64,000 nucleotides of DNA, taken from positions 8,297,787 to 8,361,786 of the forward strand of contig NZ_AP018288.1 in assembly GCF_002368335.1 (NCBI RefSeq), read 5' to 3'. The notes under the pieces were generated by a model. The model saw only the letters and a list, made by a program, of their open reading frames with translations. It did no database searches and had not been told where the DNA came from. The DNA is from Nostoc sp. NIES-4103. Its GTDB lineage: Bacteria > Cyanobacteriota > Cyanobacteriia > Cyanobacteriales > Nostocaceae. Below are positions 1 through 10,195 of this stretch, piece after piece (position 1 is the stretch's first letter; every line of letters begins with the position of its first letter). The translations under genes were made by a program, and so were the position numbers.

Positions 1-299
1 AGTCTATGTTGTGGATCAGTAATTTCTGCTTCTTTAGGAGTGAACCCAAAAAAGGAGGCATCAAATAATTCTGCGTCTGCTAATACACCTCTAGCTTTTA
101 TATATTTAGGATTATCAACTAAAACTGGATCTATGCCTGAATTTATCAGTTCTTCATCAGTAAAAAAGGTAATTGATTCTACACCTGCCTGTAAATTATG
201 CCAGAATTCTTCAAGATTTTTCGCACCAGGAAAACGTCCTGATAAACCGATAATTGCTATTTCTGAGCCATTGGAATGAAATGTTGCTGAATCTTCCAT
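1..299 (-). CDS. Polyketide synthase, N-terminal ketosynthase fragment (cut by window edge)
   Basis: The reading frame opens with ATG at 299 and is still open at base 1, giving 99 residues of a longer protein. The start IAIIGLSGRFPGA, then EEFWHNLQAG and finally ITDPQHR, is the classical N-terminus of a type I PKS ketosynthase; the active-site Cys lies beyond the window. It begins 14 bp after the stop of the upstream NRPS gene, so it is almost certainly co-transcribed and should extend the peptide chain with a malonyl-type unit. Its other domains (AT, KR, possible thioesterase) cannot be seen here. The same N-terminal pattern occurs in the PKS at 20053-26010, so the two are paralogous modules. 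Confident as a KS start, uncertain for the rest. Confidence 0.93.
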   Translation of the reverse strand, partial: MEDSATFHSNGSEIAIIGLSGRFPGAKNLEEFWHNLQAGVESITFFTDEELINSGIDPVLVDNPKYIKARGVLADAELFDASFFGFTPKEAEITDPQHR

Positions 300-313
300 T
301 TTTATATAATTCC

Positions 314-3300
314 TTAAATATTTTTGATTGATTTCATTTTTTGTAGACGTTTTTTTTGTTGTTCTTTAGCAGATGTAATTTTTTCTGCCTGATTGTCTAT
401 TTTCTGAATGGATGGAATTTTATTTTTGAATTGACTCAAGAAATCTGCTAAGGAACTTATAGTTGGATATCTAAATAAATCAAGCATTACTAATTCATTT
501 TTAAATATCTTCCCTAATTCACTATGAACCTTAATCATTAGCAGTGAATGACCACCGATTTCAAAAAAGTTATCGTGAATACCGATGTTTTCAATATTCA
601 ATGCTTTTTGCCAAATATTAGCAATAGTTTGTTCTACTTCTGTTTGCGGTATTACATAATTAGCAGCTAATTCTGGGCGGAGTTTTCCTGGTGCAGGTAA
701 TGCACGTCGGTCTATTTTGCCGTTGGGGGTGAGAGGTAAAGCTTCTAAAATGACAAAGGCAGAAGGTATCATGTATTCTGGCAGTTGTTCTTTCAAAAAG
801 CTTCGCAGTTGAGTAACTGTTAATTCTGGCTTTGATTGGCAACTAACATATCCTACTAAACGTTGATCACCATGTTCATCTTCCCAAACTTTTATTACTG
901 CTTCACTGACATCAGGATGTTGATTTAATTGCGCTTCAATTTCGCCTAATTCAATCCTAAAACCGCGGATTTTCACTTGATCATCAACCCGTCCTAAAAT
1001 CTCAATTTCGCCATTAGGTAAATAACGGGCTAAGTCACCTGTTTTATAGAGACGTGTCCCCAATTCATTACTGAAAGGGTTGGGAATAAATTTTTCTGCT
1101 GTTAGTTGAGGTTGGTTTAGATATCCCCTTGCTATACCCATACCACCTATGTATAGTTCCCCAGGTATACCAATAGGAGTAGGTTGCATATAACAATCTA
1201 ATATATAAACTTGTACGTTATCAATTGCCTTGCCAATTGGCACTTCTCTCAATCCAATATTTAATTCTTCTAAATTCGATAGATTGCTGATGGTTGTACC
1301 AATGGTTGCTTCTGTAGGCCCGTAAGAATTAATTAATTGTACTTTTTTACTTACATTCTTTAGCCAAATTGCTAATCGCTGTGGTAATGCCTTTTCTCCA
1401 CCAATAATTACTAAACGCAGTGGTTCAGGTAATGATAAATTCTCAGAAAGTTCGGCGGTTATTTGATGCCAAAAGGCAGTTGGTAAGGCTAATACAGTGA
1501 TTTTTAACTGACAACAGTTTTCTAGAAAAGCTGGTACTGAACTCAACATTGAATCATTACGCAGTACTAGTGTAGAACCAACCACCAGACTAGTAAATAT
1601 TTCTTCTGCTGCTACATCAAAACAAATTGATGCAAATTGGAGAAAGCGATCGCCTTGGTTTATCTGATAATTATTACAAGCTGAAACAGTATAATTTACT
1701 AAAGAGTTATGCTCTACTAAAACACCTTTAGGTCTACCTGTAGAACCTGATGTGTAAATCACATAAGCTAAGTTTGCGGGTGTAGCTTTTGTCTCTAAAT
1801 TTTCCTGGCTTTCTTGAGTAATTAACTGCCAATCAGCATCTAAGTAAATACTTTGATACTGATTTTGAGGTAGCCATTGTTTTAATCGCTGTTGAGTTAA
1901 TAACAGCGATAATTTAGCATCTTCTAAAATTAAATTCAGACGCTCTTGAGGATATGCTGGATCAAGTGGCACATAAGCACCACCAGCTTTGAGGATACCT
2001 AAAATCCCCACAATCATTTCCAAAGAACGCTCTACACAAATCCCTACTAATACCTCTTTTCCTACTCCCAGTTTTTGCAGGTAGCGTGCAAGTTGATTGG
2101 CTTTGGCGTTCAGTTCCCCATAAGTCAATTTCTCATTCTCAAATACTACTGCAACAGCATCGGGTGTTTTTTCTACCTGTGCTTCAAATAGTTGATGAAT
2201 ACACTGGTCTTGAGGGTAATCAATTTCAGTATTATTCCACTCTACTAATAGTTGATGTAGCTCATTTACTGTTAATAATGGCAATTCTGATAAATGCTGC
2301 TGAGGATTAATAACAATTCCTTCTAGCAAAACCTGAAAATGACCCAACATTCGGCTAATCCTGTCACCATTAAATATATCCGTGTTATATTCTAAATCTC
2401 CTTTTAATCCCTCCTCTGCCTCTGTCAGTGAGAGAGCTAAATCAAAGCTTGCAGTATTTTTTTCTGCTTTTAATAATTTCAGAGTTAATTCTGGTAGATG
2501 AAGAACTTCTTTTGAGGTATTTTGCAGAATCAACATTACCTGAAATAATGGACTATAGCTCACATTCCGCACTGGTTGTAGTTCTTCTACTAACCTTTCA
2601 AAAGGTAAATCTTGATGAGCATAAGCTCCTAAAGTTACTTCACGTACCTGCTGTAACAGTTCTCTAAAGGAGGGGTTATTACCAAGATTTGTCCTCAGTA
2701 CCAAAGTGTTAACAAAAAAGCCAATTAGCCCTTCTATTTCTGAACGATTGCGGTTAGCAATGGGTGTCCCTACTATAATGTCTTCCTGCTTAGTGTAGCG
2801 ATATAGCAATACTTTGAATGCTGCCAGCAGGGTCATAAATAAGGTAACACCCTCCTGCTGTGACAGGTCTTTGAGTTTCTCAGTTAAGGACTTAGATATT
2901 TGGAACTGCTGTGTTGTTCCTTTGTTAGATTGAATTGGGGGTCGAGGGCGGTCAGTGGGCAATTCTAAAATTGGTAAATTACCACCCAGCTGCTGTTTCC
3001 AGTAATTGAGTTGAGTTTCCAGTACCTCGCTTTGCAACCATTTTCTTTGCCAAATAGCAAAGTCTGCATACTGAATGGGTAGTTTAGGAAGTGGGGAAGG
3101 CTGACCTTGAGAGAAGGCTGTATACAGTGCTGTGAGTTCTTTAATCAATATCCCTATAGACCACCCATCAGAAACTATATGGTGCATGGTTAACAACACT
3201 ACATGTTCTGTTGGTGATAGTTGAAGTAAACTGGCTCTGATTAGGAAACTTTGTCCTAAATCAAAGGGTTTTTGTGCTTCTAAATTAGCGAGATTTATAA

Positions 3301-3805
3301 CTTCTTGCTGTTTTTTATCTTCTGAAAGTGCTTGTAAGTCTATAACTGGAACAATAAAGTTTTCACCATTGCCAATGACTTGTGTTGCTTCGCCATCTAC
3401 TACATTTACTGTAGTCCTTAAGATTTCGTGCCGTCTGATAATTTCATTGATGCTTTGGAATAGTGCAGCTATATTTAATTTACCTGTGAGTCTGACTGCT
3501 GCGGGTATATTGTAAGCACTGCTATCTGGTTCTAGTCGACTTAAAAACCAAAGTCGCTGCTGGGCAAAAGACAGAGGTATATTTCCCTGATGTGAGGCAG
3601 GTTGAATAGATTCTGAAGTGGATTGTAAAGCTTGATTCGCTTGGCTGATAAAAGCCAAAATTTCTGCTTTGCGTGCTGCTAATTCTGCTTTAATATCTGG
3701 TGTGAGGGCTTCTTTAGGCGCACTACAACGCAGACGGTCATTCTCAACCCATAGTTTTATATCCTGGCTGCAAAGATCAGACAAAAATTCCTCAATCTTT
3801 TTCAT
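314..3805 (-). CDS. Nonribosomal peptide synthetase, docking-C-A-T, terminal NRPS module
   Basis: One elongation module of 1163 residues. Residues 1-55 (MKKIEEFLSDLCSQDIKLW onward) look like a TubC-type N-terminal docking domain. A condensation domain with HHIVSDGWS follows near residue 211, then an adenylation domain with YTSGSTGRPKG near 689 and SYGPTEATIG, and a carrier with GGHSLL near 1086. Manual alignment of the specificity residues gives roughly DVEAIGSIGK. I cannot match this to one amino acid; Glu at the third position hints at a basic substrate, but weakly. The C-terminus is a Lys/Gln-rich helix, as expected for docking onto the PKS that starts 14 bp downstream. Its ATG overlaps the stop of the preceding gene by 4 bp (ATGA), implying translational coupling. 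Confidence 0.93.
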   Translation of the reverse strand: MKKIEEFLSDLCSQDIKLWVENDRLRCSAPKEALTPDIKAELAARKAEILAFISQANQALQSTSESIQPASHQGNIPLSFAQQRLWFLSRLEPDSSAYNIPAAVRLTGKLNIAALFQSINEIIRRHEILRTTVNVVDGEATQVIGNGENFIVPVIDLQALSEDKKQQEVINLANLEAQKPFDLGQSFLIRASLLQLSPTEHVVLLTMHHIVSDGWSIGILIKELTALYTAFSQGQPSPLPKLPIQYADFAIWQRKWLQSEVLETQLNYWKQQLGGNLPILELPTDRPRPPIQSNKGTTQQFQISKSLTEKLKDLSQQEGVTLFMTLLAAFKVLLYRYTKQEDIIVGTPIANRNRSEIEGLIGFFVNTLVLRTNLGNNPSFRELLQQVREVTLGAYAHQDLPFERLVEELQPVRNVSYSPLFQVMLILQNTSKEVLHLPELTLKLLKAEKNTASFDLALSLTEAEEGLKGDLEYNTDIFNGDRISRMLGHFQVLLEGIVINPQQHLSELPLLTVNELHQLLVEWNNTEIDYPQDQCIHQLFEAQVEKTPDAVAVVFENEKLTYGELNAKANQLARYLQKLGVGKEVLVGICVERSLEMIVGILGILKAGGAYVPLDPAYPQERLNLILEDAKLSLLLTQQRLKQWLPQNQYQSIYLDADWQLITQESQENLETKATPANLAYVIYTSGSTGRPKGVLVEHNSLVNYTVSACNNYQINQGDRFLQFASICFDVAAEEIFTSLVVGSTLVLRNDSMLSSVPAFLENCCQLKITVLALPTAFWHQITAELSENLSLPEPLRLVIIGGEKALPQRLAIWLKNVSKKVQLINSYGPTEATIGTTISNLSNLEELNIGLREVPIGKAIDNVQVYILDCYMQPTPIGIPGELYIGGMGIARGYLNQPQLTAEKFIPNPFSNELGTRLYKTGDLARYLPNGEIEILGRVDDQVKIRGFRIELGEIEAQLNQHPDVSEAVIKVWEDEHGDQRLVGYVSCQSKPELTVTQLRSFLKEQLPEYMIPSAFVILEALPLTPNGKIDRRALPAPGKLRPELAANYVIPQTEVEQTIANIWQKALNIENIGIHDNFFEIGGHSLLMIKVHSELGKIFKNELVMLDLFRYPTISSLADFLSQFKNKIPSIQKIDNQAEKITSAKEQQKKRLQKMKSIKNI

Positions 3806-6800
3806 AGTTCTATTTCCTCTCTGTCTTCTAGCATTTGCATAGGTGCAGCCTGCAATTGTTGTACTGTCAGAATTTCCTCTATTCGCTCAACTAGATTTTT
3901 AACTGTGGGATTTTCAAACAAGCTACGCAAAGGTAAATCAATTTTAAAGGCTTCGCGCAATCGGGAAATAACTTGTGTAGCTAAGAGTGAATGACCTCCT
4001 AAATTAAAGAAGTTGTCGTAAATTCCTATTTTTTCTTGCCCTAAAACATCAGCCAAAATATCAGCTATTATCTGTTCTTCTGGTGTACTTGGTGGGACAA
4101 AGCTTGCTTCTAATCCTGTTATTTTATCTGGTGCAGGTAAAGCTTTACGGTCTACTTTACCATTAGGAGTTAAAGGCAGCTTATCTAAGATGATAAACGC
4201 CGTTGGTAGCATATAAATAGGTAGTTTTTCTTGTAAGAAAGCGCGAAGTTCAGAAGTATTAATATCTGGCTGCGATTTGCTAACTATGTAAGCTACCAAG
4301 CTTTTATAGCCTGGTTTATCCTCCCGTACTACAATTACATTCACTTGTACATCTGGATGCTGATTTAAAACTGATTCAATTTCACCTAGTTCAATGCGAA
4401 ATCCTCGCAGTTTTACTTGATTGTCAATTCGTCCTAAAAATTCAATTGTTCCATCTGGTCGATAGCGTACTAAATCCCCAGTTTTATACAACCGATAGGC
4501 AGAATTTGAATTGAAAGGATTGGATATAAATTTTTCGGCTGTCAGTTCTGGTCGATGTAAATAACCACGAGCTAAACCAGTACCACCGATATGTAATTCA
4601 CCAGCCACACCTATAGGCACTAATTGATTATATGAGTCAAAAATATAAAATTGGGTGTTGGCAATGGGATAGCCGATCGCAACGCTATTCTGTACCTGAG
4701 ATGCTGCTGACCAAATAGTAGTTTCTGTAGGGCCATACAAGTTCCAAACTTCTTTACCTCGTTGCTGTAATTGTTGGGCTAGGGTATAGTCAAGGGCTTC
4801 ACCACCACAAAGAATTTTCAATTGGCGATCGCCAGTCCAGCCAGCAGACAACAACATTCGCCAAGTTGCTGGAGTAGCTTGCATGACTGTAGCACCACAG
4901 GAATTTAGCCGCTTTGATAATTGGATACCATCAGAGGCTTCCTGACGGCTAACAATGATTGTTTGAGCGCCTACAGTTAACGGTAGATATATTTCTAAAG
5001 CAGCAATATCAAAAGATAATGTAGTGACACAGAGTAATATATCTTGTTCAGTTAATCCTGGCATTTGGCGCATTGCCATTAAGAAGTTGACAACAGCACC
5101 ATGAGAAATTTGTACACCTTTCGGTTTGCCAGTTGAGCCAGAAGTATAAATCACATAAGCTAAGTTTTCCGCAGTAACTTTGTTGATAGGAGTGCGATCG
5201 CTCTGTTGTGAGATATTCTCCCACTCAACATCTAAGCAAACTACCTGGGTATGATGGGGTGGTAAATTTTCTACTAAAGGCTTTTGTGTGAGTAAAACTG
5301 ATAGTTGGGAATCTGCCAACACTCTTGCTAGTCGTTCTTGGGGATAGGTGGGGTCTAGTGGAACATACACACCACCCGCTTTAAGAATGCCTAAAAGTCC
5401 GACTACCATTTCTAGCGATCGCTCTACACATATCCCCACTAATACCTCTGGTTTTACTCCCAGTTTTTGCAGGTATTGTGCGAGTTGATTTGCTCGCTGG
5501 TTGAGTTCTTGATATGTTAATTTTTCCTTTTCAAATACTACTGCTACTGCATCAGGTGTTTTTTCAACCTGTTCCTCAAATAATTGATGTAAACATAATT
5601 CTGGTTGTAAACTAATTTCACCTTGGCTCCATTCTAATAACTGCTGTTCTTCAGTAGCAGTTAATAAAGGTAACTCCGACAGGCGCTGCTGAGGATTAGT
5701 AACAATTCCTTGCAGCAAAACTTCAAAGTTCGCCGCTAAACGCGAAATTTTTATTTCATCAAATAAATCTGTATTGTATTCAAAATTAGCAATTAATCCC
5801 GGCTCTACATCTTCTATAACTAAAGTTAGGTCAAACTTCGCTGTTGTACCGTTATTTTCTAGAGGCTTTACCCTTAATCCAGGCAACTCTAATTGTCTCA
5901 TTGATGCATTTTGCAGCACAAACATTACCTGGAACAACGGATTATGGCTCAAATTGCGTTCCGGCTGGATTTCTTCTACTAACTTTTCAAAGGGCAAATC
6001 TTGATGAGCATAAGCCCCTAGTGCTACTTCCCGCACTTGTTTGAGGAAATCACGAAAAGTAGGATTACCAGACAGGTTACTTCGTAATACTAAGGTATTA
6101 ACAAAGAAACCAATCAAATTTTCAATTTCTGCTCTGTTTCTGTTAGCGATAGGCGAACCAACTAAAATATCTGTTTGATTTGTGTAGCGATAGAGCAAAG
6201 TTTTAAAAGCTGCCAACAGTGTCATAAACAAAGTGACACCTTCTTGTTGTGACAGAGTTTTTAATCCTTCACTTAAACTTGTTGGCAGGACAAATGACAA
6301 GGTTTTCCCAGCATAAGTTTGAACTGTGGGACGAGGACGGTCAGTAGGTAGTTGCAATATTGGCAATTCACCAGATAGCTGCTTATGCCAGTAAGCAAGT
6401 TGATTATTTAATACTTCTTGCTCTAACCATTGTCGTTGCCAAACTGCAAAGTCTGCATATTGTATAGGTAATTGTGGCAAATAAGAAGGTCTACCAGCGC
6501 AGAAAGCTGTATACAGTGCAGCTACTTCTTTAATGAATATATCCGTTGACCAACCATCAGAAACAATATGATGCAGGGTCAATAAAATTATATATTCTTC
6601 CGCATCTAATCGTAAAAGTTTTGTCCGTAATAATGGTGCTTGTGTAAGGTCAAATCCCGTTTGTGCTTCTTGTTTTGCTAGGCGATATAGTTCTGCTTCT
6701 CGTTCTTCTTGTGGAATATGTTGTAAATCTATTATTGGTAATTGTAAGTTGACCGAGGGAGAAATTACCTGGATTGGTTGCCCATCAGATATTGCAAAAC

Positions 6801-9800
6801 TTGTCCGCAAAATTTCATGCCGTTTGATAATTTCGTTGAGGCTGGCTGACAGTGCATCTATGTTAAATTTTCCCTGTAAACGAACAGTTCTGGGCAGATT
6901 ATATGATGGGCTACCTGGTTCAAACTGGTCAAAAAACCACAATCTTTGTTGAGCAAAAGATAGGGGTATATTTTGATTTCTAGCAACAGGAGTAATAGTT
7001 TTAATTTTCTGTTGTTCACCCCGCATTGCTATTTCAATCTGCGCTGCTAGTGCTGCTAAATTGGCAGATTCAAACAGTTGCGGTAAGGGTATTTCTACAC
7101 TTAAGGTGGTGCGGATACGTGAGATTACCTGAGTAGCAAGTAAGGAATGTCCACCCAAGTTAAAGAAATTATCGTCAATACTTACCTGTGGTACACTCAA
7201 CAATTGCGCCCAAATACTTGCTAATACTTCTTCTAAAGGAGTGCGGGGAGCAATAAAGGTTGTTTTTGTGCTAACTACTTGTTCTGGTGCAGGTAAAGCA
7301 TTTCGATCTAATTTACCGTTAGCGGTGAGAGGTAAAGCTTTGAGGATGACAAAGGATGCAGGAATCATGTACTCCGGTAACTTTGCTTTTAGGAAGTTGT
7401 GGAAGTCATGATCTGATACTGAATGAGATGTAAGGACGATGTAGGCGACAAGACGCTTTTGTGTTGATGTCTCTTCCCTAGCAATAACTACACTTTCCCT
7501 GACTGCTGGGTGTTGACTCAAGGCTGTGGAGATTTCGCCTAGTTCAATACGGTAGCCTCTAATTTTTACCTGATCGTCAAGACGACCGAGAAATTCTAAG
7601 TTACCATCAGGCAAATAGCGGACGCGATCGCCTGTTTTGTACAATCTCTGTTCACCATCACCAAAGGGATTAGTAATAAACCTTTGTGCGGTTAATTCAG
7701 GTTGGTTTAAATATCCCCGTGCTAAAGATTCTCCGCCAATGTACAGTTCTCCTGCTACTCCTAAAGGAACTGGTTGCAAATTAGCATCTAATACATAAAC
7801 CTGAGTATTAGCTATTGGTTTACCGATGGAAACTGTTGCAGTTTCCTGAATTTTCTCTCCTACAGAGTAAGTCAGTACGCCAACGGTTGTTTCTGTGGGG
7901 CCGTAGTGATTGAGAATTCGACAATGAGGTACATTCTTTTCTATTTTCTCAATCAAATTCCAATCAGCTGCTTCACCACCCAAAATTAGTAACTGACGGG
8001 GTACAATCTCCCAACACTCGGAACTTAACAAAGCTGTTAAATGAGAGGGGACTATTTTTAAGCAGTCGATAGAATGACGGCGGAAATAATCAGCTAATGC
8101 AGCCGGATCTGATGCACGTTCCCAAGATATGATATGCAGACATCCACCACTAGACAAACAGGGGAAAATGACGGTATTACCTAAATCTGCGGCGAAGGTG
8201 GAAACGCTGGCGTAACTTGCATTAGGAGGAAGTTGCAGCTTTGGCAAAATCCCGTACAGGTAATTAAGCAGTTGTTGATGCTCAACCGCAACGCCTTTAG
8301 GTTTACCAGTAGAACCGGATGTATAAATTACATAAACCAGATTTTCCGGCTTGGTGTTGTTAATTAGATTTTCTGAACTTTCCTGAGAAATTTTTTCCCA
8401 ATCATAATCTAGATTGACTTCTGTAATATTTAAAAACTGTTCTGTGTTAACTGTTCGCCGTTCTCTAATTAACACTGATGTTTGAGCATTTTGCAAACGG
8501 AACTGTAATGCTTCATGGGGAAGGTTGGAATCGAGCGGCAGGTAAGTACCGCCAGCTTTGAGAACAGCTAATAGGGATATGATAAATTTGGGATTTCTCT
8601 CTACACAAATTCCTACTACTACTTCTGGTTGAACCCCTAATTTCTGTAAGTAGTGAGCTAATTGATTAGCTTGAAAATTTAATTCTTGATAGGTTAATTC
8701 TTCGCCTTCAAACACCACAGCAATTTGATTTGGTGTTTTTTCAACCTGTTCTTCAAATAGTTGATGAATACATTTATCGCGCTGATAATCAGCCTTTGTT
8801 TGATTAAAATCAACTAAAATTTGTTGACGCTCACTGGCGCTGAGTATTTCTAATTTACTGATAAGTCTATCTGGATTATCGATAATATTTATCAATAATG
8901 TTTGAAAATTTTTAGCTAGTCGTTGAATTGTTTCTTTAGAAAAGTAATTAATATCGTAGTAAAACTCTGCTATCAAAGCATTGTTTCGTTCTAGACAAGT
9001 GAGTTTTACCTTAAAAGGCTCAATAAAGCTGTAGATATTCTGTAAATCAAATGTTACTTCTGTATTATTAGATTTAGTTCCAGAAATATTATTAAATTCA
9101 AAGCCAATAGGAAAAGCTATCAAGCTATCTTGCTCCACAGCTTCAGGAACACAATAATCTTGCCATTCAGCAGCATTTTCTAAAGTTTCTGCTACTGCTG
9201 CTAATACTTCTATAAAGTTTAAGTTAGATGTAAATCGAGTTTTAATTGGTAGCCAAGTTGCTAACAGTCCTAATATATCATGAAGCTCTTCATAGTCGCG
9301 GCGATCGCTTGCTGTGCCAATGACAATTTCTGACTCTCCTGTTAATCGCCAAATTAATATTTGCCAACAGGCTAGTAAAATCACATCAGGCTTTATATCA
9401 TATTTTTGAGCAAAATAGGAAATTTTATCAGATAATTCTTGGCTAATAACTAACTGATAACTATCAACTATAAATTGTTCACTCTTTCCTTGCCGTTCAT
9501 TAGGTAATTTTAAGGCTGATAAAGAGTTGATTTTTTGTTGTTGCCAATATTCTCTAGCTTCCTCTGCATCTTCATCTTCTAGTAATTGATTCTGCCATTC
9601 AGAAAATTGTACATACTGTACATACTCTGCACTCAGTTTATTACCTGTAACGCATTGCTTGTATGCTTGATTAATTTGATTAATTAAATTTTTGATTGTT
9701 CTATTATCAGCACATAATGCAGGTAGAGAAGTAATTAGAATATGTTCAATTTTTGAGAGCTTGATTAAATATAAACACAGTGGTGATTGTTGAGATAATT

Positions 9801-10140
9801 TTTGATGCTTCTGTCTAGCTTCCCAGAATAACTCTTGAATTTTGCTAGAAATATCTTCTTGTAAAGCATCACTTAAATCTAGATATTTCCAGTTAAATAA
9901 ACTTTGATTAGCAACTACCATTACTGGAGTCAAAACTCCAGGTGGACGATAAAAACTTGTTCTTAAAATGTCATGAATATTGACAACTTGCTCAATAGCT
10001 GTTTGTAGAATCTCTGGTTGGAGATTGCCTTTAATCAAAATCCTAGCTTGTGAGCAGAAAGCAGAACTATTTTGTTGTAAATTCCACAGCCTTTTTTGTT
10101 GAGGTGCGAGTTGAAAGCCGCTAATAGTTTCAGTTTGCAT
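3802..10140 (-). CDS. Nonribosomal peptide synthetase, (interface-like C)-A(Asp)-T-C-A(Gly)-T
   Basis: Bimodular, 2112 residues. The first 430 residues are a C-domain homologue in which the HHxxxDG motif is absent; the equivalent stretch near residue 141 reads LPALCADNRT, so it should not condense. The first A domain (YTSGSTGKPKG near 609, HYGPTETTVG) has specificity residues DLTKIGHVGK, very close to known Asp codes. T1 is near 998 (GGHSLL). A normal C domain (HHIVSDGWS near 1193), a second A domain (near 1670) with code DILQLGLIWK, a known Gly code, and T2 near 2050 follow. An Asp module next to a C-terminal TauD oxygenase on the preceding protein fits formation of beta-hydroxyaspartate, with the dead C domain as an 'interface' for the hydroxylase. 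The substrate calls are inference from motif alignment. Confidence 0.94.
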   Translation of the reverse strand: MQTETISGFQLAPQQKRLWNLQQNSSAFCSQARILIKGNLQPEILQTAIEQVVNIHDILRTSFYRPPGVLTPVMVVANQSLFNWKYLDLSDALQEDISSKIQELFWEARQKHQKLSQQSPLCLYLIKLSKIEHILITSLPALCADNRTIKNLINQINQAYKQCVTGNKLSAEYVQYVQFSEWQNQLLEDEDAEEAREYWQQQKINSLSALKLPNERQGKSEQFIVDSYQLVISQELSDKISYFAQKYDIKPDVILLACWQILIWRLTGESEIVIGTASDRRDYEELHDILGLLATWLPIKTRFTSNLNFIEVLAAVAETLENAAEWQDYCVPEAVEQDSLIAFPIGFEFNNISGTKSNNTEVTFDLQNIYSFIEPFKVKLTCLERNNALIAEFYYDINYFSKETIQRLAKNFQTLLINIIDNPDRLISKLEILSASERQQILVDFNQTKADYQRDKCIHQLFEEQVEKTPNQIAVVFEGEELTYQELNFQANQLAHYLQKLGVQPEVVVGICVERNPKFIISLLAVLKAGGTYLPLDSNLPHEALQFRLQNAQTSVLIRERRTVNTEQFLNITEVNLDYDWEKISQESSENLINNTKPENLVYVIYTSGSTGKPKGVAVEHQQLLNYLYGILPKLQLPPNASYASVSTFAADLGNTVIFPCLSSGGCLHIISWERASDPAALADYFRRHSIDCLKIVPSHLTALLSSECWEIVPRQLLILGGEAADWNLIEKIEKNVPHCRILNHYGPTETTVGVLTYSVGEKIQETATVSIGKPIANTQVYVLDANLQPVPLGVAGELYIGGESLARGYLNQPELTAQRFITNPFGDGEQRLYKTGDRVRYLPDGNLEFLGRLDDQVKIRGYRIELGEISTALSQHPAVRESVVIAREETSTQKRLVAYIVLTSHSVSDHDFHNFLKAKLPEYMIPASFVILKALPLTANGKLDRNALPAPEQVVSTKTTFIAPRTPLEEVLASIWAQLLSVPQVSIDDNFFNLGGHSLLATQVISRIRTTLSVEIPLPQLFESANLAALAAQIEIAMRGEQQKIKTITPVARNQNIPLSFAQQRLWFFDQFEPGSPSYNLPRTVRLQGKFNIDALSASLNEIIKRHEILRTSFAISDGQPIQVISPSVNLQLPIIDLQHIPQEEREAELYRLAKQEAQTGFDLTQAPLLRTKLLRLDAEEYIILLTLHHIVSDGWSTDIFIKEVAALYTAFCAGRPSYLPQLPIQYADFAVWQRQWLEQEVLNNQLAYWHKQLSGELPILQLPTDRPRPTVQTYAGKTLSFVLPTSLSEGLKTLSQQEGVTLFMTLLAAFKTLLYRYTNQTDILVGSPIANRNRAEIENLIGFFVNTLVLRSNLSGNPTFRDFLKQVREVALGAYAHQDLPFEKLVEEIQPERNLSHNPLFQVMFVLQNASMRQLELPGLRVKPLENNGTTAKFDLTLVIEDVEPGLIANFEYNTDLFDEIKISRLAANFEVLLQGIVTNPQQRLSELPLLTATEEQQLLEWSQGEISLQPELCLHQLFEEQVEKTPDAVAVVFEKEKLTYQELNQRANQLAQYLQKLGVKPEVLVGICVERSLEMVVGLLGILKAGGVYVPLDPTYPQERLARVLADSQLSVLLTQKPLVENLPPHHTQVVCLDVEWENISQQSDRTPINKVTAENLAYVIYTSGSTGKPKGVQISHGAVVNFLMAMRQMPGLTEQDILLCVTTLSFDIAALEIYLPLTVGAQTIIVSRQEASDGIQLSKRLNSCGATVMQATPATWRMLLSAGWTGDRQLKILCGGEALDYTLAQQLQQRGKEVWNLYGPTETTIWSAASQVQNSVAIGYPIANTQFYIFDSYNQLVPIGVAGELHIGGTGLARGYLHRPELTAEKFISNPFNSNSAYRLYKTGDLVRYRPDGTIEFLGRIDNQVKLRGFRIELGEIESVLNQHPDVQVNVIVVREDKPGYKSLVAYIVSKSQPDINTSELRAFLQEKLPIYMLPTAFIILDKLPLTPNGKVDRKALPAPDKITGLEASFVPPSTPEEQIIADILADVLGQEKIGIYDNFFNLGGHSLLATQVISRLREAFKIDLPLRSLFENPTVKNLVERIEEILTVQQLQAAPMQMLEDREEIEL

Positions 10141-10195
10141 ATTGAGTGAGAATTTTTCAAAGCAGGGAATTAATTGTGAGGTAGTATCAATATTT

